Positions 48,643 to 58,416 of a stretch of DNA of 64,000 nucleotides are shown here, one piece after another (the stretch's first letter is position 1; each line of letters begins with the position of its first letter). The position numbers and the translations under genes were made by a program. The notes under the pieces were generated by a model. The model saw only the letters and a program-made list of their open reading frames with translations, searched no databases and had not been told where the DNA came from. Origin of the DNA: Lampropedia cohaerens (lineage in GTDB: Bacteria > Pseudomonadota > Gammaproteobacteria > Burkholderiales > Burkholderiaceae_C); assembly GCF_001005215.1 (NCBI RefSeq), contig NZ_LBNQ01000018.1, positions 47,307-111,306 on the forward strand. The letters are read 5' to 3'.

Positions 48643-50154
48643 CTAGCTGATCCAGCGCAGGCCCGAGAGGTCGTTGACGAACACCGGCATGTCGCGCCAC
48701 AGTCCGCGCACATCCCGATGGGCGACGGTGACCCATTGCGGCTGATACAGGAACACGTTGGCGGCATCCTCGGCCAGCATGCGCTGGGCGTTGCCCAGCA
48801 GGCGTGCACGTTCGGTGGGTCGCGTGGCGGTCTTGATCTGCGCCCAGAGTGCGCGAAACGCCTCGGAGTCGTAGCCCCAGTAGTAGTTCGGATTGGCATA
48901 GTTGCCCAGATCGAACGGCTCGACATGCGAGATCAGGGTTAGGTCGAAGTTGTGCTGGCCCATGACGTTGCTCAGCCACTGCGCCCACTCCACATTCTGC
49001 AGCTCCACCTCGATGCCGACGTGGCGCAGCATGGCGGCAATGACAATGCCGCCTTGGCGCGCATAAGGTGGCGGCGGCAGGGCCATGCGCAGCTTCAGCG
49101 GCGTTTGCACGCCCGCCTCCTTGAGCAGGCCAATGGCGCGATCCGGGTCATAGGGATTGATGCCGGTTGTGTCGAGGTAGCCGAACATGCCGGGCACGTA
49201 GTGGCTGCCGATGGGCGTACCTAGCCCGTCTCCGGCAGCATCGATCACGATTTCGCGGTCGATGGCCGCGGCCATGGCGCGGCGCACGCGCACGTCGCCG
49301 AGCGGCTCGCGGCGGTGGTTGACGGCGAGGATGGTCTTGGCGCGCGATCCACTGACGACGACCTGATACTGCGGGTTCGACTCGAACTGACTGACGCTGC
49401 GCGGCGACACGCGCGGGAACACGTCGACATCGCCGGCCAGCAAGGCGGCCATCTGCGCGGCAGGATCGGAGATGAAGCGGAAGGTCGCCGTCTCGATGCG
49501 CAGCTGGCCCAATCGCGGATACTCCTCCCAGCGCTTGAGCGTCAGGGACGTGCCGCGGCTCCAGCGCTGCAACCGGTAGGGGCCAGTTCCCGTGGGGGCA
49601 CTGGTGTTCCTGGCCACGCTGCGTGGCTCGACGATGATGGCCGTGGCCTGGCCGAGGATGAACAGCAGCTCAGGCTCGATCTCCTCATTGGTGATGCGTA
49701 CCGTATGGGCATCCACGACCTCGGTATGCAGCTTGGCGAAGATCGCCTTGTCTTTGTTGGTGCTCTTGCTGGACTTGGCCCGATCGAAGCTGTATTTGAC
49801 CGCTTCGGCGTTGAATGGTTCGCCGTTGTGGAACTTGACGCCCTGGCGCAGGCGAAAGGTGTAGCTGGACAGGTCGGGTGAGACCTCCCAGCTTTCGGCC
49901 AGCAATGGGGAGACGCTGCCATCGGCGTTGATCTTGGTCAGTGTCTCGTAGATGTTGTAGAGCGTGATTTCTGCCACTGCGGAGGCGGCGGAGACGGTAG
50001 GGTCCAGCCCCGGCGGCTCCAGCGCCATGCCGATGGTGATGGTGTTTCTGGTGTCCGCTGCCGTGTTGCGGGCCTGCACCTGCGAAGACAATGCCAGTCC
50101 GTTTGCCGCCAGCAATGCCGCACTGCAAGCCAGAATGCTGCGCCTGTTCAACAT
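48643..50154 (-). CDS. ABC transporter substrate-binding protein, family 5 (peptide/nickel type)
   Basis: This 503-residue periplasmic binding protein starts with NRRSILACSAALLAANGLALSSQVQA, a leader whose twin arginines could fit Tat or Sec export. The SBP_bac_5 fold is seen in LEPPGLDPTVSAASAVAEITLYNIYETL, YTFRLRQGVKFHNGEPFNAEAVKYSFDR and GTGPYRLQRW. Ligands of this family include peptides and many small molecules. No permease or ATPase lies beside it, so it must work with a transporter elsewhere. It follows prpD after 97 bp on the same strand. Confidence 0.88.
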   Translation of the reverse strand: MLNRRSILACSAALLAANGLALSSQVQARNTAADTRNTITIGMALEPPGLDPTVSAASAVAEITLYNIYETLTKINADGSVSPLLAESWEVSPDLSSYTFRLRQGVKFHNGEPFNAEAVKYSFDRAKSSKSTNKDKAIFAKLHTEVVDAHTVRITNEEIEPELLFILGQATAIIVEPRSVARNTSAPTGTGPYRLQRWSRGTSLTLKRWEEYPRLGQLRIETATFRFISDPAAQMAALLAGDVDVFPRVSPRSVSQFESNPQYQVVVSGSRAKTILAVNHRREPLGDVRVRRAMAAAIDREIVIDAAGDGLGTPIGSHYVPGMFGYLDTTGINPYDPDRAIGLLKEAGVQTPLKLRMALPPPPYARQGGIVIAAMLRHVGIEVELQNVEWAQWLSNVMGQHNFDLTLISHVEPFDLGNYANPNYYWGYDSEAFRALWAQIKTATRPTERARLLGNAQRMLAEDAANVFLYQPQWVTVAHRDVRGLWRDMPVFVNDLSGLRWIS

Positions 50155-50251
50155 CGTGAGAAACTCTCCGTGAATGCGTGGGTACGGCATTATTCCACGC
50201 AGCGCTATTGCAGGTTGCCAGCCCGGATGCAACCGGCGCGGTACGCGCAGC

Positions 50252-51709
50252 CTAGGCGGCAATCACGTAGAGATCGACATACGCATGCACGGGCATCTGC
50301 TCCAGGCGCTGCTGGTCGAGCGAGACGGCGAGGATGGCGCGCTGCTGCCTGGTCGGAAACTTGCGTGCCAGATTGGTGCGGAATTTCGCTTCCAGCAACG
50401 GAATGCCTTCGGCGCGGCGGCGCTTGTGGCCGATGGGGTATTCGACGACGACCTCGTCCAGCACCGTGCCGTCACTCAGTTCGACGGTCAGGGCATTGGC
50501 AATGCTGCGCTTGTCCGGGTCGTGATAGTCGCGTGTGAATCCGGGATCCTCCACGCAGGAAATTTTCTCGCGCAGCGCATCGATGCGGGGATCGGCGGCC
50601 ACGGCGTCCTCGTAGTCGGCTGCGGTCAGGCGCCCGAAGATCAGTGGCACCGCGACCATGTACTGGATGCAGTGGTCGCGGTCTGCAGGGTTGTTGAGCG
50701 GTCCCTTCTTGTCGATGATGCGCATGCAGGCCGCGTGCGTGCGGATGGTGACCTTGCGGATGTCCTGCGCGCTCTTGCCCATGCCCTTGAGCGTCTCGTG
50801 CAGTGCCATGGCTGCCTCAATGGCGGTTTGGCTGTGGAACTCAGCCGGATAGCTGATCTTGAACAGCACGTTCTCCATCACATAGCTGCCATACGGGCGC
50901 TGAAACTTGAACGGCTGACCCTTGAACAGCACGTCGTAAAAGCCCCAGACCGGTGCCGTGAGGGCCGTGGGATAGCCCATTTCCCCCGTGCCAGCCATCA
51001 GTGCCAGCCGCACGGCGCGGCTGGTGGCGTCGCCTGCGGCCCAGCTCTTGCGGCTGCCGGTATTGGGGGTGTGGCGGTAGGTGCGCAGGCTCTGGCCATC
51101 GACCCAGGCCAGCGAGATGGCGTTGAGAATTTCCTCGCGGCTGAGCCCCAGCATCTGTGCAACCACGGCAGTGGAGGCAACCTTCACGAGCACGACGTGG
51201 TCCAGTCCCACCCTGTTGAAGCTGTTTTCCAGTGCAATACAGCCCTGAATCTCATGCGCCTTGATCATGCCGGTGAGCACGTCTCGCATGGTGAGCGGCT
51301 TGCGCCCGGCCGCGACGTTGGTGCGACTGAGCCAGTCGGCGACGGCGAGGATGCCGCCCAGATTGTCCGAGGGGTGCCCCCACTCGGCGGCCAGCCACGT
51401 GTCGTTGAAATCCAGCCAGCGGATCATCGCGCCGATGTTGAAGGCCGCCTGCACCGGATCGAGCTGCAGCGCGGTGCCAGGCACCCGGGCGCCGTGCGGC
51501 ACTATCGTGCCAGGGACGACGGGGCCGAGCAGCTTGGTACACGCCGGATACTGCAGGGCCTCCAACCCGCAGCCCAATGTATCGATCAGGCAGTTGCGGG
51601 CCGTGTCATAGGCCAGCTGGGAGTCGATCCGGTAATCGAGCACATAGTCGGCGATATCGACCATGACCTGATCGAACGCGGGGCGGGAATTGGTAGAGGG
51701 GGTAGACAT
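50252..51709 (-). CDS. prpD: 2-methylcitrate dehydratase PrpD
   Basis: This 485-residue protein of the MmgE/PrpD family closely resembles E. coli PrpD along its whole length. [16 protein letters not shown] start region, [53 protein letters not shown] and [18 protein letters not shown] are diagnostic. It dehydrates 2-methylcitrate to 2-methyl-cis-aconitate without an iron-sulphur cluster. It occurs in the same cluster as AcnD/PrpF, which supply the alternative route. A 263-bp gap separates it from the lyase gene. Confidence 0.94.
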   Translation of the reverse strand: MSTPSTNSRPAFDQVMVDIADYVLDYRIDSQLAYDTARNCLIDTLGCGLEALQYPACTKLLGPVVPGTIVPHGARVPGTALQLDPVQAAFNIGAMIRWLDFNDTWLAAEWGHPSDNLGGILAVADWLSRTNVAAGRKPLTMRDVLTGMIKAHEIQGCIALENSFNRVGLDHVVLVKVASTAVVAQMLGLSREEILNAISLAWVDGQSLRTYRHTPNTGSRKSWAAGDATSRAVRLALMAGTGEMGYPTALTAPVWGFYDVLFKGQPFKFQRPYGSYVMENVLFKISYPAEFHSQTAIEAAMALHETLKGMGKSAQDIRKVTIRTHAACMRIIDKKGPLNNPADRDHCIQYMVAVPLIFGRLTAADYEDAVAADPRIDALREKISCVEDPGFTRDYHDPDKRSIANALTVELSDGTVLDEVVVEYPIGHKRRRAEGIPLLEAKFRTNLARKFPTRQQRAILAVSLDQQRLEQMPVHAYVDLYVIAA

Positions 51710-51972
51710 GGCAGCACTCCAGATTGTGGCGGTTGCGGAAACGATGGCTGCGGCAGGCCATTGGCCTGCTGCAGCGACACACGCGCAATCCCTTGAGCCT
51801 GGCTGGCCTCACGCACACCACCGTCTCAGGTGGGGCGTGGTGGCATCTTCACGTCGCTGGGGAGGGATCGTGATCTGTGCGGCTTCCGGACCACCGGGCA
51901 GCCGCGACAAATTCGATGTAGGCCCGATTGCGGGCCGGATGCATTTTCTGTGGATTGCGATCCTTGTTGCAA
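51710..51972. other. 263-bp gap with several hairpins between lyase gene and prpD
   Basis: Three stem-loops are visible: GCAGGCC/GGCCTGC (51753-51769, 3-base loop), GGCCCG/CGGGCC (51931-51946, 4-base loop) and GATTGC/GCAATC (51953-51972). The gap is far wider than the others in this cluster, so it may contain a partial terminator and a separate promoter for prpD. No gene was found in it. Confidence 0.45.
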
Positions 51973-52833
51973 TCAGCTGTATTTCTTCTCCAGTTCGTCC
52001 CAGAACGGTTTGCCGACCAGACGTTGGCGTTCGGCAAATGGCGCCACCAGGCCGCTGGATTCGAGTACCTGCTTCTCATCGCGCAGGGTGGTCAGGGCTT
52101 TTTGCATGCCCATGACGGCGCCTTGCAATGCGGCATTGGCATACAGCACCAGTCCATAGCCGAGCTGGGCCAGCTCCTCGGCACCGAAGATCGGCGTCTT
52201 GCCGCCGATGACCATGTTCATCAGCTGTGGCGGCGCAAGCCGCTGGGGCAGGGCGCGCACTTCCTCTTCCTTGGTGACCGCCTCGACGAAGAGGATGTCG
52301 GCACCGGCGTCGGCGAATTGCTGCGCACGCTCTATGGCTGCCTCGAAACCATGCACGGCCGCCGCATCGGTGCGGGCCATGATGAGAAAGTCCGGATCGC
52401 GGCGTGCATCCACGGCAGCCTTGATCTTGCCGACGGCCTCTTCGGTGGAGATGACGGCCTTGCCGCTGAAGTGGCCACAGCGCTTGGGTGCGACCTGGTC
52501 TTCCAGCTGGATGCAGTCGGCGCCTGCGCGCTCAAGTACGCGCACGGTGTGGTAGACGTTCAGGGCATTGCCAAAGCCGGTGTCGGCATCCACCAGCAGT
52601 GGCACCTCCACCGCATCACGAATGCGTGCGGTGTGGTCGGCGATTTCGGCCAGGCCCATAAAGCCCTGATCGGGCATGCCGAACCACATGTTGGTCACGC
52701 CGGCGCCAGTGACATAGATGGCCTCGAAGCCCAGGTCGGCAATGACGCGCGCAGACAGGGCATTGAACGCGCCGGGGACAATGACGCCGCGCCGCGCATT
52801 GGCGAGCGCACGGAGTTTCTTTCGGGTGGACAT
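51973..52833 (-). CDS. isocitrate lyase/PEP mutase family lyase, probable methylisocitrate lyase
   Basis: This 286-residue TIM-barrel lyase contains VPLLVDADTGFGNALNVYHTVR, the lyase signature KRCGHFSGK (catalytic cysteine) and DPDFLIMARTDA. The neighbouring genes make methylisocitrate cleavage to pyruvate and succinate the natural role. In details such as GFGNALNV and NMVIGGKTPIF it looks closer to the 2,3-dimethylmalate lyase/oxaloacetate decarboxylase branch than to E. coli PrpB (which has GFGSSAFNV). The substrate is therefore inferred from context. It lies 30 bp after prpF. Confidence 0.85.
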   Translation of the reverse strand: MSTRKKLRALANARRGVIVPGAFNALSARVIADLGFEAIYVTGAGVTNMWFGMPDQGFMGLAEIADHTARIRDAVEVPLLVDADTGFGNALNVYHTVRVLERAGADCIQLEDQVAPKRCGHFSGKAVISTEEAVGKIKAAVDARRDPDFLIMARTDAAAVHGFEAAIERAQQFADAGADILFVEAVTKEEEVRALPQRLAPPQLMNMVIGGKTPIFGAEELAQLGYGLVLYANAALQGAVMGMQKALTTLRDEKQVLESSGLVAPFAERQRLVGKPFWDELEKKYS

Positions 52834-52863
52834 GGTGGCGGGACTCCTTGAAAGTACTGCTTG

Positions 52864-54063
52864 TTAGAAGCAATCAGCGGGAACGTGCACGCATCCACTC
52901 ATCAGAATGCGCGCGCTTCGGCTCATGACGGCCTTGGTCACGCGCCACTGCGGACCGTTTGCGCCGTTCACCAGTTTGGCTTCGGCGCCGACGCGCAATG
53001 TGCCCGACGGGTGACCAAAACGCACGGTCTGACGTGCGCCACCGCCCGCCGCCAGATTGACGAGCGTGCCGGGAATGGCTGCCGCAGTGGCGATGGCGAC
53101 CGATGCCGTGCCCATCATGGCGTGATGCAGTTTGCCCATCGAGAGCGCGCGCACGCGCAGGTCGATGTCGCTGGCCTGGACCGTCCTCCCGCTGGAGGCG
53201 GTGTAGTCGGCAGGTGGCGCGACGAAGGCGATCTTGGGCGTATGTTGGCGTTTGGCGGCTTCGCCGACGTCGCGCAGCAGGCCCATTCGCACGGCGCCAT
53301 GCGCGCGGATGGCCTCAAAGCGCGCCAGTGCCTTGGCGTCGCCGTTGATGGCCTCCTGCAGTTCGCTGCCGGTGTAGCCGATGTCCGCTGCGTTGACGAA
53401 GATGGTCGGAATGCCGGCGTTGATCATCGTGGCCTTGAACGTGCCTACGCCTGGAACGTCAAGGTCGTCGATCAGGTTGCCGGTCGGAAACAGTGCGCCA
53501 CCGTCCTCTCCGTCGTCGGCAGGGTCGATGAATTCCAGCACGATTTCGGCTGCCGGGAAGGTCACGCCGTCGAGTTCGAAGTCTCCGGTTTCCTGCACCT
53601 GTCCGTTGGTGACGGGAATGTGCGCAATGATGGTCTTGCCAATGTTGGCCTGCCAGATGCGCACGGTGCAGACGCCGTTGGCCGGAATGCGCGTGGCGTC
53701 CACGTACCCGGCATGGAGTGCGAACGCGCCGGCAGCCGTGGAGAGATTGCCGCAGTTGCCCGACCAGTCGACGAAGTCGGCATCGATGCTGACCTGGCCG
53801 TACAGATAATCGACGTCATGGTCCGCATGGCTGCTGGGCGCGAGGATGACGCACTTGCTGGTACTGGATGTTGCGCCGCCCATGCCATCGATCTGCTTGC
53901 CATAGGCGTCGGGGCTGCCGATGACGCGCTGCAGCAACCGGTCGCGCGCGGGGCCTGGCACGCGCGCGGGCTCGGGCAGGTCTTCCAGACGAAAGAAGAC
54001 GCCCTTGCTGGTGCCGCCACGCATGTAGGTGGCGGGAATCTTGAGTTGTGCAGGGAAAATCAT
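52864..54063 (-). CDS. prpF: 2-methylaconitate cis-trans isomerase PrpF
   Basis: This 399-residue diaminopimelate-epimerase-like protein has KIPATYMRGGTSKGVFF at the N-terminus, GGATSSTSKCVIL, WSGNCGNLSTAAGAFAL and MGKLHHAMMGTASVA. It isomerises the trans-type 2-methylaconitate made by AcnD into the cis form. It is found wherever AcnD replaces or supplements PrpD. It lies 78 bp downstream of acnD and 30 bp upstream of the lyase gene. Confidence 0.94.
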   Translation of the reverse strand: MIFPAQLKIPATYMRGGTSKGVFFRLEDLPEPARVPGPARDRLLQRVIGSPDAYGKQIDGMGGATSSTSKCVILAPSSHADHDVDYLYGQVSIDADFVDWSGNCGNLSTAAGAFALHAGYVDATRIPANGVCTVRIWQANIGKTIIAHIPVTNGQVQETGDFELDGVTFPAAEIVLEFIDPADDGEDGGALFPTGNLIDDLDVPGVGTFKATMINAGIPTIFVNAADIGYTGSELQEAINGDAKALARFEAIRAHGAVRMGLLRDVGEAAKRQHTPKIAFVAPPADYTASSGRTVQASDIDLRVRALSMGKLHHAMMGTASVAIATAAAIPGTLVNLAAGGGARQTVRFGHPSGTLRVGAEAKLVNGANGPQWRVTKAVMSRSARILMSGCVHVPADCF

Positions 54064-54141
54064 GCGGATTGCGGCTGGTAGGTTTTGAGGGGCGCTGCCT
54101 GCCGACCTTCGGCGGAGTCAGGGCAGCGCAGCGGATGGTCT

Positions 54142-56760
54142 TCAGGCCATGGCCTTGTTGGCCTCAAGAAAGTCCTGCGCAAAGCGCTGCAGCACACCGC
54201 CTGCCTCATAGACGCTGACTTCCTCATCGGAATCCAGGCGGCAGGTCACCGGCACGTCAATGGCCTCTCCGCTGCGGCGATGGATGCGCAGGGTCAGCGT
54301 TGCCCCGGGGGCGCGCGTGCCCACTACATCGAAGGTTTCGCTGCCGTCGATGCCCAGCGTCTTGCGCGTGGTGCCGGGCTTGAACTGCAGCGGCAGCACG
54401 CCCATGCCGATCAGGTTGGTGCGGTGGATGCGCTCGAACCCTTCGGCGACGATGGCCTCCACCCCGGCCAGGCGCACGCCCTTGGCGGCCCAGTCACGCG
54501 AGCTGCCCTGGCCGTAGTCGGCCCCGGCAATGATGATCAGTGGCTGCTTGCGCTGCATGTAGGTCTCGATCACCTCCCACATGCGCATGACCTTGCCTTC
54601 CGGCTCCAGACGCGCCAGCGAGCCCTGCTTGACCTCGCCATCGACCACGGCCATCTCGTTGATGAGCTTCGGGTTGGCAAAGGTGGCGCGCTGCGCGGTC
54701 AGGTGGTCGCCGCGGTGGGTGGCGTAGGAGTTGAAGTCCTCCGGCGGCAGGCCCATCTTCGCCAGGTATTCGCCGGCGGCACTGTCTGGCAGGATGGCGT
54801 TCGATGGCGAGAGGTGATCGGTGGTGATGTTGTCGCCCAGCACCGCCAGCGCGCGCATGCCGCGCAGCGTACGTTCACCGGCCAATGCACCTTCCCAATA
54901 TGGCGGTCGGCGGATGTAGGTGGACTGTGGGCGCCATGCATAGCGCGGGCTGACCTTCTCGCCCGTTTCGACGCGGGCGGCAAACATCGGTTCATAGACC
55001 TTGCGGAACTGCTCGGGTTTGACAGCCTTGGCGACGATGGCGTCGATTTCCTCATCGCTGGGCCAGATGTCCCTGAGGCGCACTTGCTGCCCGTCGCCGT
55101 CGATGCCGAGCACATCCTGCTCGATATCGAAACGGATCGTGCCCGCAATGGCATAGGCCACGACCAGCGGCGGGCTGGCCAGAAAGGCCTGCTTGGCGTA
55201 GGGGTGGATACGGCCATCGAAGTTGCGGTTGCCCGACAGCACGGCGACCGTATACAGATCACGGTCGATGATTTCCTGCTGGATGGCAGGATGGAGTGCG
55301 CCGCTCATGCCGTTGCAGGTGGTACAGGCGAACGCGACGATGCCGAAACCGAGCTTTTGCAGCTCGCCCAGCAGATCGGCCTGCTGCAGGTACAGCTCCA
55401 CCGCCTTGGAGCCCGGCGCCAGCGAGGTCTTGACCCAGGGTTTGCGCGTCAGCCCCCGGGCGTTGGCGTTGCGCGCCAGCAGCGCCGCGGCAATGACATT
55501 GCGCGGGTTGCTGGTGTTGGTGCAGCTGGTGATGGCGGCAATGATGACCGCACCATCAGGCATCTGACCCTGGGCCTCCTGCGCCCGCGCCTGCTCCAGC
55601 AGCGCAGCATCGGCAATGCCGCGCTCACGCAGCGCATGCACGGGCAGGCGCCGGTGCGGGTTGGAGGGCCCGGCCATGTTGCGCACCACGCTGGATAGAT
55701 CAAATTCCAGCACCCGCTCATACTGTGCCGATTGAAGGGAATCGGCCCAGAATCCGGCGGTCTTGGCGTAGGTCTCGACCAGCCTGACCTGTGCCTCGTC
55801 GCGCCCGGTCAGCCTGAGGTAATCAATGGTCTGGTTGTCGATGTAGAACAGCGCCGCGGTGGCACCGTATTCCGGGCACATGTTGGAGATCGTGGCGCGA
55901 TCGCCGATCGACAGGCTTTCGGCGCCTTCTCCGAAGAATTCGACATAGGCGCCGACCACCCGTTCCTTGCGTAGAAACTCGGTCAACGCCAGCACGATGT
56001 CGGTGGCGGTGATGCCGGGCTGACGGCGGCCTGTCAGGCGCACGCCCACAATTTCCGGTAGCCGCATCCACGAGGCGCGACCCAGCATCACGTTCTCGGC
56101 TTCAAGCCCGCCCACGCCGACGGCGATCACGCCGAGCGCGTCCACGTGCGGGGTGTGGCTGTCGGTGCCGACGCAGGTGTCGGGAAACGCTACGCCGTCG
56201 TGCACGTAGACCACGGGCGACATTTTCTCCAGATTGATCTGGTGCATGATGCCGTTGCCGGCCGGAATGACATCGACGTTGTCAAATGCGCGCCTGGTCC
56301 ATTCGATGAAGTGAAAGCGGTCTTCGTTGCGGCGGTCCTCGATCGCACGGTTTTTGCGAAAGGCGTCGGGGTCATCACCGCCGCATTCGACGGCCAGTGA
56401 ATGATCGACGATCAGCTGCACCGGCACGACCGGATTCACCGCAGCGGGATCGCCACCTTGCTCGGCAATGGCATCGCGCAGGCCGGCCAGGTCGACCAGC
56501 GCTGTCTGCCCCAGGATGTCATGGCACACCACCCGCACCGGAAACCAGGGAAAATCCATGTCGCGACGGTTCTCTACCAGCTGGCGCAGATAGTCCTGCA
56601 GCTTTTCCGGTTCTGCGCGGCGCACGAGATTTTCGGCGTGCACGCGGGCGGTGTAGGAGAGGCGGTCCCACGCACCCGGCGCAATGGCGTTGACGGCAGC
56701 GCGCGCGTCGAAGTAGTCCAGCCCGGTGCCGGGAAGCGGCTTGCGGTAGTCGGTATTCAT
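54142..56760 (-). CDS. acnD: Fe/S-dependent 2-methylcitrate dehydratase AcnD
   Basis: This 872-residue aconitase-superfamily enzyme begins with the AcnD signature MNTDYRKPLPGTGLDYFDAR. Cluster cysteines lie in ITSCTNTSNPRNVI and FACTTCNGMSG. The C-terminal swivel domain has ADYGQGSSRDWAAKG and GFERIHRTNLIGMGVLPL. It dehydrates 2-methylcitrate to 2-methyl-trans-aconitate, which PrpF corrects. A start nine bases further upstream (MTTMNT) is possible. It lies 104 bp downstream of prpC. Confidence 0.94.
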   Translation of the reverse strand: MNTDYRKPLPGTGLDYFDARAAVNAIAPGAWDRLSYTARVHAENLVRRAEPEKLQDYLRQLVENRRDMDFPWFPVRVVCHDILGQTALVDLAGLRDAIAEQGGDPAAVNPVVPVQLIVDHSLAVECGGDDPDAFRKNRAIEDRRNEDRFHFIEWTRRAFDNVDVIPAGNGIMHQINLEKMSPVVYVHDGVAFPDTCVGTDSHTPHVDALGVIAVGVGGLEAENVMLGRASWMRLPEIVGVRLTGRRQPGITATDIVLALTEFLRKERVVGAYVEFFGEGAESLSIGDRATISNMCPEYGATAALFYIDNQTIDYLRLTGRDEAQVRLVETYAKTAGFWADSLQSAQYERVLEFDLSSVVRNMAGPSNPHRRLPVHALRERGIADAALLEQARAQEAQGQMPDGAVIIAAITSCTNTSNPRNVIAAALLARNANARGLTRKPWVKTSLAPGSKAVELYLQQADLLGELQKLGFGIVAFACTTCNGMSGALHPAIQQEIIDRDLYTVAVLSGNRNFDGRIHPYAKQAFLASPPLVVAYAIAGTIRFDIEQDVLGIDGDGQQVRLRDIWPSDEEIDAIVAKAVKPEQFRKVYEPMFAARVETGEKVSPRYAWRPQSTYIRRPPYWEGALAGERTLRGMRALAVLGDNITTDHLSPSNAILPDSAAGEYLAKMGLPPEDFNSYATHRGDHLTAQRATFANPKLINEMAVVDGEVKQGSLARLEPEGKVMRMWEVIETYMQRKQPLIIIAGADYGQGSSRDWAAKGVRLAGVEAIVAEGFERIHRTNLIGMGVLPLQFKPGTTRKTLGIDGSETFDVVGTRAPGATLTLRIHRRSGEAIDVPVTCRLDSDEEVSVYEAGGVLQRFAQDFLEANKAMA

Positions 56761-56864
56761 CGTGGTCATTCTCAGTGGAGGCAGCGGGGATACAGACGAC
56801 AGGCCAGGCCCGGTAGTCGCACCGGTGTGCAACGCTCGGGCCGACAGCCGTGCGACGAGCGCTC

Positions 56865-58034
56865 TCAGGGGCGCTGATCCAGCGGCACGAAGGGCTGGTC
56901 CTCCGGGCCGGTGTAGTTTGCGCTGGGGCGGATGATCTTGCCGTCGATGCGCTGCTCGATCACATGGGCGCTCCAGCCCGCGGTGCGGGCGATCACGAAC
57001 AACGGGGTGAACTGGGAGGTCGGCACGCCCATCATGTGGTAGCTCACGGCACTGAACCAGTCCAGGTTCGGGAACATCTTCTTGACGTCCCACATCACCG
57101 ATTCAAGCCGCTCGGCAATGTCATACATCTTGGTGGAACCGGCCTCATCCGAGAGTTGCTTGGCCACCTTCTTGATGACGACGTTGCGTGGGTCACTGAT
57201 GGTGTAGACCGGATGGCCAAAGCCGATCACGACCTCCTTGCGGGCTACGCGCTCGCGAATGTCGGCTTCCGCTTCGTCCGGGCTGTCGTAACGCTTCTGG
57301 ATCTCGAACGCGACTTCGTTGGCGCCGCCGTGCTTGGGGCCGCGCAGAGCGCCAATGCCACCAGCGATGGCCGAGTAGATGTCCGATCCGGTGCCGGTAA
57401 TGACGCGACAGGTAAACGTCGAGGCATTGAACTCGTGCTCGGCGTAAAGAATCAGGCTGATGTGCATGGCCTTCACCCAGGATTCGGGTGGGCGCTTGCC
57501 GTGCAGCAGGTGCAAGTAGTGACCGCCGATGGAGTCGTCATCCGTCTCAACATTGATGCGGCGGCCATTGTGGCTGAAGTGGTACCAGTACAGCAGTGCC
57601 GATCCCAACGAGGCCATCAGCCGGTCGGCAATGTCGCGCGCGCCAGGCAGGTTGTGATCGTCCTTTTCCGGCTGCACCGTGCCCAACATGGAAACGTAAG
57701 TGCGCATCACGTCCATTGGGTGGGCCGCTGCGGGAATAGCCTCCAGCACCGTTTTTACCTGGGCGGGCAGTCCGCGAAGGCTTTGCAGCTTGGTCTTGTA
57801 GGCGCGCAGCTCGGCCACGTTGGGCAGCTTGCCGTGCACGAGCAGATAGGCCACTTCCTCGAATTCGCACTTTTCTGCAATGTCGAGAATGTCGTAGCCG
57901 CGATAGTGCAGGTCATTGCCGCTGCGGCCCACGGTGCACAGCGCCGTATTGCCGGCAGCGACGCCGGAGAGGGCGACGGATTTTTTCGGCTTTGGGCCGC
58001 TGGTGTTGGCTGCCTGAGGGGAAGTGCTCGTCAT
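56865..58034 (-). CDS. prpC: 2-methylcitrate synthase PrpC
   Basis: This 389-residue small-type citrate synthase condenses propionyl-CoA with oxaloacetate. [30 protein letters not shown] is the PrpC-type N-terminus. [25 protein letters not shown] (catalytic histidine) and [13 protein letters not shown] (second histidine) follow, with [28 protein letters not shown] C-terminal motif. The start at 58034 has a strong site, AAGGAGG, nine bases ahead. It is the first gene of the leftward prp cluster. Confidence 0.94.
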   Translation of the reverse strand: MTSTSPQAANTSGPKPKKSVALSGVAAGNTALCTVGRSGNDLHYRGYDILDIAEKCEFEEVAYLLVHGKLPNVAELRAYKTKLQSLRGLPAQVKTVLEAIPAAAHPMDVMRTYVSMLGTVQPEKDDHNLPGARDIADRLMASLGSALLYWYHFSHNGRRINVETDDDSIGGHYLHLLHGKRPPESWVKAMHISLILYAEHEFNASTFTCRVITGTGSDIYSAIAGGIGALRGPKHGGANEVAFEIQKRYDSPDEAEADIRERVARKEVVIGFGHPVYTISDPRNVVIKKVAKQLSDEAGSTKMYDIAERLESVMWDVKKMFPNLDWFSAVSYHMMGVPTSQFTPLFVIARTAGWSAHVIEQRIDGKIIRPSANYTGPEDQPFVPLDQRP

Positions 58035-58416
58035 GGGATGTGCCTCCTTGGTATGCGGCCCGCAGTGCACATCGCGGCACTACTCTGGCCTGCTATGGGG
58101 ATGCAGCCATTGTAGGAAAACGCCCAGAAACTGCATCAGCCAGTTTGCTGGATTTTGCGAATCGACAGGTGTTCACTTGCAAAGTTTGCAAATGGAACGC
58201 TGGCTGCAGTAGCTATCTAGCTTTTTTGCGTTTAGATATGCAAACAGTAGTGATTCGCGCTAAAATTTACGGTTTTGCGTAGTTAGGTGCTCTTGGGCAC
58301 CAACGGACGTGAATTCAAGAGTCTCCATTTAGCCAGCCGACGCGCATTGATGGCGTTGCGACGCAACCAGCGCCATGCCAGCCACGATCCAAACCGTCTT
58401 TTCTAGAGGGCTATTC
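58035..58416. other. 382-bp divergent promoter region between prpC and the TonB receptor gene
   Basis: No gene was found here. It contains the perfect palindrome at 58177-58191 and further TTTGCA/TGCAAA-type words (around 58155 and 58238). The plus strand also has a TAAAAT word at 58261-58266, but no convincing -35 partner and no Fur box were seen. Confidence 0.6.
58177..58191. promoter_or_regulatory. candidate operator palindrome upstream of prpC
   Basis: TTGCAAAGTTTGCAA is a perfect 15-bp inverted repeat with a central G, about 143 bp upstream of the prpC start. It resembles the AAAGTTTGCAAA-type sites bound by RamB/ScfR-like XRE regulators of propionate and acetate genes in other bacteria. 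No prpR gene is present in the window. The regulator is unknown. Confidence 0.5.

Noticed and set aside
58211..58227. AGCTATCTAGCT followed by T6 upstream of the TonB receptor as a terminator
   Set aside because: The stem is five pairs with a two-base loop, which is sterically poor.
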